A stretch of DNA of 64,000 bases. Origin: CAZHHH01 sp052400685. Its GTDB lineage: Bacteria; Bacteroidota; Bacteroidia; Bacteroidales; Marinilabiliaceae. Of this stretch, positions 27,383 through 36,238 are shown piece after piece (within the stretch, counting starts at the first letter, position 1; each line of letters opens with the position of its first letter). The notes below the pieces were generated by a model. It was not told the origin of the DNA, made no database searches, and saw nothing but the letters and a program-made list of their open reading frames with translations. The position numbers and the translations under genes are program-made. The DNA is taken from NCBI GenBank assembly GCA_052400685.1, contig JBQTGJ010000008.1, one strand, 5' to 3'.

Positions 27383-27587
27383 ACTATTATAAGTATTATT
27401 TGATCCGATTATTTTGAGGGGCATATTGAGGCGTTGAGACATTGTGGTGTGGAAATTATGTTTCGGGTAAATCGACTCGGTTGGCAAAAGATATCACGCT
27501 GTATCATATCCGGATGCGTTATATTTGATACAACTTGTAATTCTGTTGGGGAGGAACCGGGGGCGGCTGACACTTGAATCCTCTGTT

Positions 27588-27731
27588 TAGTGCCTGTCCA
27601 TAAAGCCGGGAGTTTGAGCTATAAAGTTCAGATTCAAGGCTTGCGCAGCCCGAAAAATGTGAGTTTACTCCCGTAAATGACCATTTTGAGAGCAAGCGTA
27701 ACGCAGAAGTTGACTTTATAGACAAACACTA
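27588..27731. mobile_element. MITE-like element, copy B
   Basis: 144 bases bounded by TAGTGCCTGTCCATAAAG and CTTTATAGACAAACACTA. It overlaps the end of the convergent histidine kinase gene and supplies its last codons and stop. The remainder of 27383-27587 shows no gene. Confidence 0.8.
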
Positions 27732-29110
27732 TATAAGGGAAGTGTAAATTTAAAATCACTTCCTTTTCCTAATTCGCTATCAACCCAAATATTCCCGCCT
27801 TGTTTTTCAACAAATTCCTTGCAAAGAATTAATCCTAAGCCAAAACCCTTTTCGTTTTCGGTGCCACAGGATGTTGTGTTTTTCGATATATCGAATAGTT
27901 TTTCAAGTGTTTCTTTAGTCATTCCAACGCCATCATCCGAAATGCTAATTTCAGCCAGACGTGGTGTTACATTGGTGGAAATTTTTATGTTTCCGCCTTT
28001 TTTTGAGAATTTGATGGCATTGGAAATGAGATTGCGAAGAATTAACGTTAACATATTTTCATCGGCATTCACTTCAATTATTTCCGATTGAGAATAATGT
28101 AATTTGATGTCTTTAATTTTTGTATTTGAAATTGAAAGATCTATTATCCCCTGAATAATTGATGATAAAATTAATTTTTGTGGATTGCAATAAACCTGTT
28201 TTGTTTGTGAGTTTGCCCAGTTTAATAAGTTGTCAAGTAAATTAAAAGTGTTTTTTGCCGATAAATAAGTTAATTTCAGATACTTCTCAGATTTTTCAGC
28301 TTCAAATTTTTTAATGTTTTCAAGTAACAATTCCAGGAATCCCATTATGCCATTGAATGGGCTGCGTAAATCATGACCAATGATAGAAAATAATTTATCC
28401 TTAGTGGCATTTAGTTCTTCGAGTTCAAGTTTGTCTTTTTGAATGATTGCGTTTTTTTGAAGGATCGTCTTTTGGTCTATCTCCTTTAAAAGCATTATGA
28501 GACCTATGCTGGAAGCACTGATTGCAAACAGAGAAATTATAAGATAGCAATTATCAATTGCAGAACCTTCCATGAAATCATATGACTGACCTGAATGAAG
28601 TATTATAACAGACGCACGAATAACCTGAAATATAGAATAGGATGAAAGTACAATACTTAGAATTATTGGAAATTTGTATTTCCCCTTATTGATAAAAAGA
28701 TAAAATGCGCCGATACCATAGAAAAAAGAACTGGCTATTATCTGAATAGTAATACGTAAAGCGTTATCATTTCCAACGGCCAGGAAAGAAGAATAAAACA
28801 GGATCGTAAAAATACCGAAAAGCCATAAAGTCTTTTTTCGGAGTTTACCATCAAACGAAAGAAGTCCAAAGGATGTTAATGCAAAACTGGAAATCAAAAA
28901 TAGATTACTTATTTGTACGGAGTAAAAAAAAGATAAATGATTTCTGTTACCTATCAGGATGAGCGCAATTGTTTGAAATACAGCCCCAATAATGAATACT
29001 GATAAGTACCATTTTTTATGATGATAAAAATATTGATAGGTGAACAGAGCAATAATAAATAAATTATTCATTGCTAAAAAAAACAATATCGAAGGGTAAT
29101 CTAAGCTCAT
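27716..29110 (-). CDS. Multi-spanning sensor histidine kinase
   Basis: 464 residues. The N-terminal ~200 residues form about seven membrane segments, like 7TM sensor modules, with no extracytoplasmic domain of note. The kinase core has the H-box FSIIGHDLRSPFNG (about residues 241-254), N-box ILRNLISNAIKFS, G1 DDGVGM and G2 GFGLGL. No regulator gene is adjacent, so it is an orphan. The C-terminal SVCL and the stop codon come from the terminal repeat of MITE copy B. Confidence 0.88.
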   Translation of the reverse strand: MSLDYPSILFFLAMNNLFIIALFTYQYFYHHKKWYLSVFIIGAVFQTIALILIGNRNHLSFFYSVQISNLFLISSFALTSFGLLSFDGKLRKKTLWLFGIFTILFYSSFLAVGNDNALRITIQIIASSFFYGIGAFYLFINKGKYKFPIILSIVLSSYSIFQVIRASVIILHSGQSYDFMEGSAIDNCYLIISLFAISASSIGLIMLLKEIDQKTILQKNAIIQKDKLELEELNATKDKLFSIIGHDLRSPFNGIMGFLELLLENIKKFEAEKSEKYLKLTYLSAKNTFNLLDNLLNWANSQTKQVYCNPQKLILSSIIQGIIDLSISNTKIKDIKLHYSQSEIIEVNADENMLTLILRNLISNAIKFSKKGGNIKISTNVTPRLAEISISDDGVGMTKETLEKLFDISKNTTSCGTENEKGFGLGLILCKEFVEKQGGNIWVDSELGKGSDFKFTLPLYSVCL

Positions 29111-29547
29111 ATGGGAATGTATGCCAAACCCTGTTCGGCGATTAATTTTTATAGTTTCAAATTAACTCATATTTTTTCTTTGAACCAATTTCTGAAACCA
29201 ATAAGCGGCTGTTTATAAAGCTTTAATTTTACGTTATGATGAACATCGTAAAATCAATTTTTTTTATCTGCACCCAGTTTTTTTGCAAGCACGTTGTAAC
29301 AGAGTTCGTTTCATTTAAATTAAAAGACCGATGTTGCACGTGCTAGTATCGAAATTTATTCTTTACAGTATATAATTTGTTTATACTAGCTGATATTTAT
29401 TGCGGAGGCAGGTATCCTTAATGTAATTGAAAACGATAGATTTTTTTATTAAAACCGGGTTCTAAACAATTTTTCGGATGCTTAGCGGGAAGCAATGATA
29501 GGCGGACAATACTTTTTTTGTACGAAAAGTGCAGGGGTATAAAAGAA

Positions 29548-29587
29548 GGACTGCCATAAATATCATCACTGGATATTTTGGCAGTCC
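29548..29587 (-). terminator. Terminator of the 29613 gene
   Basis: GGACTGCC-ATAAATATC and GATATTTTGGCAGTCC form a long stem; on the minus strand it is followed by a T-rich stretch. The remaining 29111-29547 interval shows no gene or repeat I can name. Confidence 0.75.
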
Positions 29588-29612
29588 CTCGCTATTTTTA
29601 ATCCCTAATTGC

Positions 29613-32600
29613 TTACTGCAAAATTACTTTTTTAACCTCACTGTCAGAATCAGAGCTGATTACAACAAAATAGATGCCTTTGGGCAGATATTGAGTGTAA
29701 GAGGAGCGAATATTATCTTTTCTTACCATCAACTCACCGGAAATATTATAGATTCTGATGTTTGAGAGCAATTGAATATTTCTGACATTGATTTGGTTAT
29801 CTCTGGCATAAACCAAAATATCAGAAGATGAATTTTTGAAGACAGGATTGTTACTCGTGGCAACCGAATCAAGTTTCGAGATTTCATCTTTGGTCAGAAA
29901 TAACCAACGCTGACTTTTGAATGAATTGGAAATATTGAATGCACTCGACATTGTTTGTTCGCCTGTGTAAGCCGTAAAACAAGCCGGAGCACTTTTTGCT
30001 TCAGGATGAATAATCCAATATCCTTTTTTAACAAGCGGATCCAATTCTGTAACCACACGGGCTTCCATCAACTGAAAATACTCTGCAGATGCGGCGTTTT
30101 CTTTGCTTACAGTACCTATTCCATTTAATCCTGCTGTTTTGTAAGTGAAATACTCTTCTGTTGCCACGTTTTTGATGGTATAATAGCAGTTAACCGGATT
30201 GTATGCCAGCTGCCACGCAGCACTATCGTTTTGTACGACCTGTTGTGAACTTAGGACGCGGTTAACAAGTTTACCATTTTTACCGGCTACAATGTAAGAC
30301 GTATTCAGGCCATGTTGGTCATCCTCATTTTTTAAATAGTATACCGTTGTGTCATCAATTTCAAAACTATAGGCCGGAGTAGCAAATCCGCCTGTTGGAG
30401 GAAGGCCATCTTCACCCAAAGCTTGTACGATCAATGAATTAGTAATGTACAGCAATTCAGTACCATTATCTTCTTGCGCACCATTGATGCCATAGGGCCA
30501 CATGTGAATATGATCACCTCTGAGGTAACTTGACGGATCGTTATCGATAAATTCAAGGAGTCTTTTTGTTCTTACACCCAGCCATTCACCTCTTGAACCT
30601 GTTTCGCGCAGGGGAGAAGAAGGGCCGTACCACATGCTGTGCGTGCCAACCCCAATGGTGTGAGCCATTTCATGAAGAGCCGTACCGATTTGCTGATAAG
30701 CCGGATTTGGCCCAAACCGCATATAACCGCCATAGGAGGCTTCGGCAGTTGGAGTTCCTGATCCATAATTGACATTCAGCCAATGATTTTTTATACTGGT
30801 TAAGTTGTTATAGTAGCCAACAGCCGCTGCCATTGCTTTATCTATACGTATGCGATGGTCGCCGGTAACATTCGACGACAGCGAGTAGCTTACGGTTCCT
30901 TTGGGTATAGTAATTACTTTAATCACTTCACCATAACCAACCGCATAAGTATTTGTTATTGCATAGGCCCGAATGTAATAAACGGTTGAAGGTTCGAGTT
31001 GATCTATACAGTATAAATTGCCATTTTTGGAATAATATTTAGTGCTTCTGTTATCATTAATGGTCGGCTCTGAATGGGTACTCCAGCAGAATCCATGTTC
31101 TAACAGGGACGACGCAGAAACACCGGAAATGATACTTCGTGCGAAAATCATGGTTGATCCCCGTGCAAATTCTGGTTTGGTTGTTACAATGGGAGCTTCG
31201 CCTGAGGCGTTGGCCAGTTTATAGGTAAATATCGCATCTTTAAGGTCGGCAGTGGCTTGATTAACAGCATCTGTACTAACTGAATAGTTGTTGGACATGG
31301 CAATTGCTATGTCGATGTTGGTTTGCAGTTTGGCCGCTTCGTTGCCATTTCCGTCGCCATATATAGCCGAAGCCTCATCAATAACTACTTGTAGTTCTTT
31401 GTATGCGGCGGTTGAACTATTAGCTTCCTGAATTTTATTTTGTAAGAGTTGAATGGTATCAGCCATTATTTCTTTGCTGACATTCTGGTCCAGAATGACC
31501 TCTTCTGCAGAATTTATAGCAGAAACCAGTGAGGCGCGAAAGGAATCCTGCATTTTATTTTCCAGGAGGGCAGTGGCTTCATTTACCAGATTTTGTAAAT
31601 TGTCTCTGACATCTTCAATGTCAAATCCCATATAGTATAGTCTGAAATTATCGCAGGTCACCCAATTTCCTGTTGCATCAACGGCTTTTAGACCAATATT
31701 GACTTTCCCTTCATAAACTTCAAATACGACGGAGCGGTCTTTTACTGTGTCAACAGCGGTTTCAACATTTCCGGCAAAAAGAGACACCCCGGTTTGTGGG
31801 GTTTCCGAATTGTTAAGATTACTTCCGGAGGCCGATTGTTGTATATTACCGGTGGCAGCAGTCAGGACATATTTGCCATTGGGGATTTCGGTTATAAGCT
31901 GCTGTATGCTGATATCGGGTATGCTGGAGCCTCTTGACACCCATTTTTCAACATATACATTTCCTTCTTTGACATTATAGAGACTGTTAGTTTGAGTTGC
32001 CATACCGTCATTTAACCAACCCTCGAAATTCGACTCAAATCCTGGATTAACAATGTAATTGGTAAGATCGAGGGGCGCTTCCTGAGATGCATTTAATATT
32101 TTATAATCCATGATGGCTTTAGTCAGATCTGAAATAGCTTGTCTAACTTCCTCAGCCGAACTATCTGACAATTTATTCTGGGCATTGGAAATGGCCGTTT
32201 GAAATTCTGTTGCACCGTCAGCTGTTTCATCATATACCAGCAGTGCTTCGTCAATTACAGCCTGTAACCCAGTAATGTTGGCAATTTCAGATGCTTCGTG
32301 CAATGCAAAATTATCGAAGCCAAATCGGTTGTTTAACCATCGGAATCTGGCAAATATATAGTTGTAAGAACTTGTATTGGTAAATGCAATCGCAGTGTGT
32401 GTCCATTCTCCGCCACTATTTACCCACGTTGTGTCGATAAGAATTGAGGGTTCATCAGTATTGCTCAAAGCATTGTTTAGGGATACTTTTAGCCATAATT
32501 CAGGTACCGGGTCTGTTAATGGGTTTTCATATTTGATATCGTAGGAGAAATAATAAGTTTTTCCTGCTTCAATTTCCCAGCCGGTTCCTATCGAACCTGC

Positions 32601-32879
32601 CGATGTTTTACCTGAATTGGTGGTTCCTATAAGGTATTTTGAGTCGTCGATTCCACCTGTTTCAGCAATAGAAAAATAGGTCGACGTTAACTCCTGAGCG
32701 GCTGAAGTACCGTCAGTCCAACCGGTAAAACCTTCTTCAAAACCGGGATTCGGGATTAAATTTTCACTGGTCAGAATGAATTTTTGAGTATTGACATTTA
32801 CGATGTCTCCCTGTTGCTGCGAATGCGCTTCCGATATTACAAGGAACAAACATGCCATATGCAAAATAAATCTGTTCAT
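29613..32879 (-). CDS. Large secreted metzincin-like protein with type IX secretion signal
   Basis: 1088 residues. Signal peptide to about residue 20; a carbohydrate-binding-like module opening NLIPNPGFEEGFTGW (about 40); a second, NYIVNPGFESNFEGW (about 270), each followed by helical FIVAR-like repeats; a fibronectin-like segment (about 560-640). The zinc motif HEMAHTIGVGTH (about 736-747) fits the metzincin HExxHxxGxxxH. A ricin-like beta-trefoil region follows, then a ~75-residue C-terminal domain ending KGIYFVVISS...KKVILQ typical of type IX secretion. It probably acts on glycoproteins or host/plant matrix outside the cell; substrate unknown. Confidence 0.8.
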   Translation of the reverse strand: MNRFILHMACLFLVISEAHSQQQGDIVNVNTQKFILTSENLIPNPGFEEGFTGWTDGTSAAQELTSTYFSIAETGGIDDSKYLIGTTNSGKTSAGSIGTGWEIEAGKTYYFSYDIKYENPLTDPVPELWLKVSLNNALSNTDEPSILIDTTWVNSGGEWTHTAIAFTNTSSYNYIFARFRWLNNRFGFDNFALHEASEIANITGLQAVIDEALLVYDETADGATEFQTAISNAQNKLSDSSAEEVRQAISDLTKAIMDYKILNASQEAPLDLTNYIVNPGFESNFEGWLNDGMATQTNSLYNVKEGNVYVEKWVSRGSSIPDISIQQLITEIPNGKYVLTAATGNIQQSASGSNLNNSETPQTGVSLFAGNVETAVDTVKDRSVVFEVYEGKVNIGLKAVDATGNWVTCDNFRLYYMGFDIEDVRDNLQNLVNEATALLENKMQDSFRASLVSAINSAEEVILDQNVSKEIMADTIQLLQNKIQEANSSTAAYKELQVVIDEASAIYGDGNGNEAAKLQTNIDIAIAMSNNYSVSTDAVNQATADLKDAIFTYKLANASGEAPIVTTKPEFARGSTMIFARSIISGVSASSLLEHGFCWSTHSEPTINDNRSTKYYSKNGNLYCIDQLEPSTVYYIRAYAITNTYAVGYGEVIKVITIPKGTVSYSLSSNVTGDHRIRIDKAMAAAVGYYNNLTSIKNHWLNVNYGSGTPTAEASYGGYMRFGPNPAYQQIGTALHEMAHTIGVGTHSMWYGPSSPLRETGSRGEWLGVRTKRLLEFIDNDPSSYLRGDHIHMWPYGINGAQEDNGTELLYITNSLIVQALGEDGLPPTGGFATPAYSFEIDDTTVYYLKNEDDQHGLNTSYIVAGKNGKLVNRVLSSQQVVQNDSAAWQLAYNPVNCYYTIKNVATEEYFTYKTAGLNGIGTVSKENAASAEYFQLMEARVVTELDPLVKKGYWIIHPEAKSAPACFTAYTGEQTMSSAFNISNSFKSQRWLFLTKDEISKLDSVATSNNPVFKNSSSDILVYARDNQINVRNIQLLSNIRIYNISGELMVRKDNIRSSYTQYLPKGIYFVVISSDSDSEVKKVILQ

Positions 32880-33041
32880 AGAATTATTCGTTGAATATTT
32901 TAATTGTTTTTATAGGACTAAGGTAACCAATCGATGTTGTTTTGGTCGTAGAAGTCAGGCTGTTATCATATCATAATTTTAAAAAAAGCTGTTAATTTTT
33001 CCCATTCTGCTATGGTCGCTATTGTGCACATACTCTAAATT

Positions 33042-33285
33042 TAGTGTCTGTCCATAAAGTCAACTTCTGCGTTATGCTTGTCATAAAAACAGTCATTTAC
33101 GAAAAGTAAACTGACTTCGTCTTCTTCCTCCTTGTAAAGCATAATCAAAGCATTTATGAGATAAATCCACAATAACAGCTTTGCCTCTGCCTTTACTTCG
33201 TTCGTCAGTCCCTTGATTTTTATGACTTCGCAAGCCTTGAATTTGAACTTTATATTTTAAACACTTAGTTTATGGACAGGCACTA
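33042..33285. mobile_element. MITE-like element, copy D (long form)
   Basis: 244 bases bounded by TAGTGTCTGTCCATAAAG and TATGGACAGGCACTA. Inside it resembles copies A-C in reverse orientation, with roughly 100 extra bases. The flanks within 32880-33637 contain no gene that I recognise. Confidence 0.7.
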
Positions 33286-33637
33286 AATAGACATTTTGAA
33301 AGAGCGAGTGCCAAAAAAAGAGTTTTCTTGCTGGCGCAAATAACAAAAGCAATTTATACAATAGCGGCAGTAACTGGCCGGCGTTTGTCACTTTCGGGTA
33401 TTACCCGGGTGCGAGATTGTGGAGTCGTGTTTTAAAACGGAAAATGGTCTTTCAATTTCTCTTGCCTTAAAAATTCTGTTGAAATTGTAAGTAATCATGA
33501 TGTTTGGGTCTTACTGCTCTTCCTAATTTATATCTTATCGAACAAAAAACTGTTTTATACAGATGTATGCCAATAGTGCTAAATGATTGCATTTTAAACT
33601 CACAATTTCTACGGCATATTACTTCCTCGTTATCAAT

Positions 33638-34495
33638 TTACAAACTCCGATATTGTTTTGGCGTGAATCCGGTTTGAGATTTAAAGAATTTTGTAAAAAA
33701 AGCCTGATCGGGGAAGTTGAAGGTGTTTGTGATTTCCTGCATTGTCAGGTTGGTGGATTTTAGTAGTAGTTTAACCTCCATTATAATAAAATTGTCGATA
33801 ATTTTTTTGGCTCCTTGTTCACTAAGTAATTGGCTAACTACTGATAAATATTTGGGCGTAATATTAAGTTTGTCGGCATAATATTGCACTTTTCTTCCTC
33901 CAGGGCTTTTGGCTCCTGTGATAAGCAGATCGATAAATTTTCGGAATATTTCGTGCTGTCGAAATTGCTTTAGCTCACTTATCTTTATTTTTTGGTGTAT
34001 TCCATTATAGATTTCCAAAAAGAAAGAACGCAAAAAATTTAACATAACATCATTACGAACAATACTTTCATCCTGGTTATACTTTTGGTACAACAAATAC
34101 ATAATATTTGTATAGTATTTAAAAAGTGATTCCGGGAGGTTGTAGGTCGGATATTCTTTCAGATAGAATTCGAAAGTCATCGGAAAATGAAATAAAATAC
34201 GGCTCAAAATTTTATCTGTACAAGTAAAGTACATTAGTTCAAGGTTGTCGCTAACAGTTAATTGCTCAATAACCTGTTGTGGAAAAACTGACAAAATCAT
34301 TCCCTGTGTCATTGTATACTTCACCCCATCAACCATAATAGATGCATTGCCTTTCCGAAACAAGCAAATCATACCCTGTTGTATTCTTTCAGGGAAATCT
34401 TTTATGGGTAATCGGTCATGTGATATACTAATTGTAAAGTTTTCTTTAATGTCGAGATCGGAACCCCAGAAACTGAATTCGGAAAGATTATTCAT
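33638..34495 (-). CDS. AraC-family transcriptional regulator
   Basis: 285 residues from ATG 34495 (MNNLSEFSFWG); a longer frame adds 60 hydrophobic, unlikely residues. An N-terminal cupin-like sensor domain is followed by the two helix-turn-helix AraC domain, with ADKLNITPKYLS in the first helix-turn-helix and FNFPDQAFFTKFFKSQTGFTP in the second (last ~30 residues). It is divergent from the RND efflux operon with 134 bases between the two starts, so it is the likely regulator of that pump. Confidence 0.92.
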   Translation of the reverse strand: MNNLSEFSFWGSDLDIKENFTISISHDRLPIKDFPERIQQGMICLFRKGNASIMVDGVKYTMTQGMILSVFPQQVIEQLTVSDNLELMYFTCTDKILSRILFHFPMTFEFYLKEYPTYNLPESLFKYYTNIMYLLYQKYNQDESIVRNDVMLNFLRSFFLEIYNGIHQKIKISELKQFRQHEIFRKFIDLLITGAKSPGGRKVQYYADKLNITPKYLSVVSQLLSEQGAKKIIDNFIIMEVKLLLKSTNLTMQEITNTFNFPDQAFFTKFFKSQTGFTPKQYRSL

Positions 34496-34629
34496 TTTTA
34501 ACGTTTGTGGTAACTTAATTTTACATTCGCAAAAATAGGAAATAATGACAAAAACAAAGGAAAAATAGAAATAACCGAGGCCATTTATTAATGTGATCTT
34601 TGCCGTCATAAATTTTAAAGGAGAGAGTA

Positions 34630-35751
34630 ATGATGAGAAAGAGAATATCCTGCCAATGTTTTTTATTGGTGACATTAGTATCGGTGATGGTATCGTGTAA
34701 ACCCCGCAACGGGAACAATCAACAGCAGTTGTTAGAACTTTCAGTACAAGAAATACAACCAGTAAATCGTGTGATAAATGAACATTTTTCGGCCATTATC
34801 CGCGGGAAACAGGATATTGATATCCGACCACAAATTTCAGGATTTATTACCGAAGTAAGAGTTGATGAAGGAGAAGTGGTTCATAAAGGGCAAGTGTTAT
34901 TTGTAATAGACCAGGTACAATATCAGGAAGCCGTAAATGCAGCCAAAGCAAATGTTGAAGTGGCAAAATCGAATGTAAAAACAGCCGCTTTGACCGAGAG
35001 AAACAGGAAGGACTTAGCCGCTAAAAATGTGATTAGCCAATACGATTATCAGTTGGCACAAAATGAACTTAAACGCAGCGAAGCCATCCTGACTCAGGTT
35101 GAGGCCCAACTTGTAAGCGCACAAAAAAATCTTTCCTACACCGAAGTTATAAGTCCGTCGAATGGGATTGTTGGACAGATTCCTTTTCGGATAGGCGCTT
35201 TAGTAAGCCCATCGATGAGCCAGTCAATGACCACTGTCTCTGATTATTCCGAAATGTACGCTTACTTTTCAATGACAGAGAAAAGTTTACTTGATCTCAC
35301 CCAAAATTTGGCAGAAGGAGAAGATATCTGCGAAAAACTACCGCAGGTCAGCCTGCAGCTCGCAAATGGAAAAACATACAACGAACGCGGCATCATAAAA
35401 ACGATTAGTGGCGTTATTGATGAAGCAACCGGCGCAGTGAGTGTACGTGCGTTGTTTCATAACAAAAACAAAATTTTACGAAGTGGGGGTACCGGTGTTA
35501 TTGTTATGCCACACTACCTCGACAGTTGCATTGTAATACCTCAATCGGCTACTTACGAAATACAAAATCAGAAATTTGTGTATGTGCTTGGCGATTCGGC
35601 AATTATACACGCCACTCAAATAGAAACTTATTCGATTGACAACGGACAGGAATATATTATAACCAAAGGTTTAAAGCCCGGAGACACAATTGTTAAAGAA
35701 GGTGTCGCCAATGTGCGGGATGGAATAACCATTAAACCAAAAGTCATTTAA
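34630..35751 (+). CDS. RND efflux periplasmic adaptor (membrane fusion protein)
   Basis: 373 residues; a lipobox VMVSC at about residue 23 marks a lipid-anchored AcrA/MexA type. The lipoyl half-motifs (IDIRPQISGFITEVRVDEG near residue 60 and ISPSNGIVGQIPF near 175) flank a coiled-coil hairpin (about 100-165). A purine-rich AAAGGAGAGAG precedes the start. The pump permease gene follows after a 487-base gap filled by tandem repeats, and the outer-membrane factor after that. Substrates unknown. Confidence 0.93.
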   Translation: MMRKRISCQCFLLVTLVSVMVSCKPRNGNNQQQLLELSVQEIQPVNRVINEHFSAIIRGKQDIDIRPQISGFITEVRVDEGEVVHKGQVLFVIDQVQYQEAVNAAKANVEVAKSNVKTAALTERNRKDLAAKNVISQYDYQLAQNELKRSEAILTQVEAQLVSAQKNLSYTEVISPSNGIVGQIPFRIGALVSPSMSQSMTTVSDYSEMYAYFSMTEKSLLDLTQNLAEGEDICEKLPQVSLQLANGKTYNERGIIKTISGVIDEATGAVSVRALFHNKNKILRSGGTGVIVMPHYLDSCIVIPQSATYEIQNQKFVYVLGDSAIIHATQIETYSIDNGQEYIITKGLKPGDTIVKEGVANVRDGITIKPKVI

Positions 35752-35869
35752 CAAGGCCTGGTCATTTAATTGTTTTGGTGCTTTTGAGAATCAAAAATAG
35801 CATTTCCAAGGGAAAGCCATGCAAATGTTGATTCTCAGAATGGATTGTTTTGTGAAAAAATGAAATAAG

Positions 35870-36238
35870 ATGAAACGAGCCATGGGAGGGAACTCTCACA
35901 AAGGGAAATGATTATCCCGGCGAGTTCCATATGGCAACTGAGAGACAAATTATAATCATATGAAACGAGCCATGAGAGTAAGCTCTCACACAGGTGAATG
36001 ATTATTCCGGCGAGTTCCATATGGCAATTGAGAAACAAATTATAATCATATGAAACGAACATGAATTTTAGCATTCTAAAATACACACAGGAGAATGATT
36101 AAAATTCATCGAGAGTTCCATATGACCATTGAAAGATAAATTTAAACATATGAAACGAGCCATGGGAATTGATTCACACACAGAAGTATGATTATCCTGG
36201 CGAGTTCCATATGACCTTAAAAAACAAATTATAATCAT
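35870..36238 (+). repeat. Tandem array of four ATGAAACGAGCC repeat units
   Basis: Units at 35870-35959, 35960-36049, 36050-36149 and 36150-36238 (90, 90, 100 and 89 bases). Each starts ATGAAACGA and ends in a CAT that abuts the next ATG; the last abuts the RND permease start. Mini-ORFs are MKRAMGGNSHKGK, MKRAMRVSSHTGE, MKRT and MKRAMGIDSHTEV, each ended by TGA. Each carries GTTCCATATG near its end, which mirrors the CATATGAAAC at its start. Bases 35752-35869 hold no gene. Confidence 0.88.

Noticed and set aside
34496..34675. 60-residue N-terminal extension of the AraC regulator
   Set aside because: Hydrophobic and unlike the family; it would overlap the start of the divergent adaptor gene.
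35870..36238. Remnant of a group II intron (GAGCC...hairpin pattern)
   Set aside because: No intron-encoded protein, no domain V-like hairpin, and units are tandem with gene starts; the resemblance is limited to a few bases.
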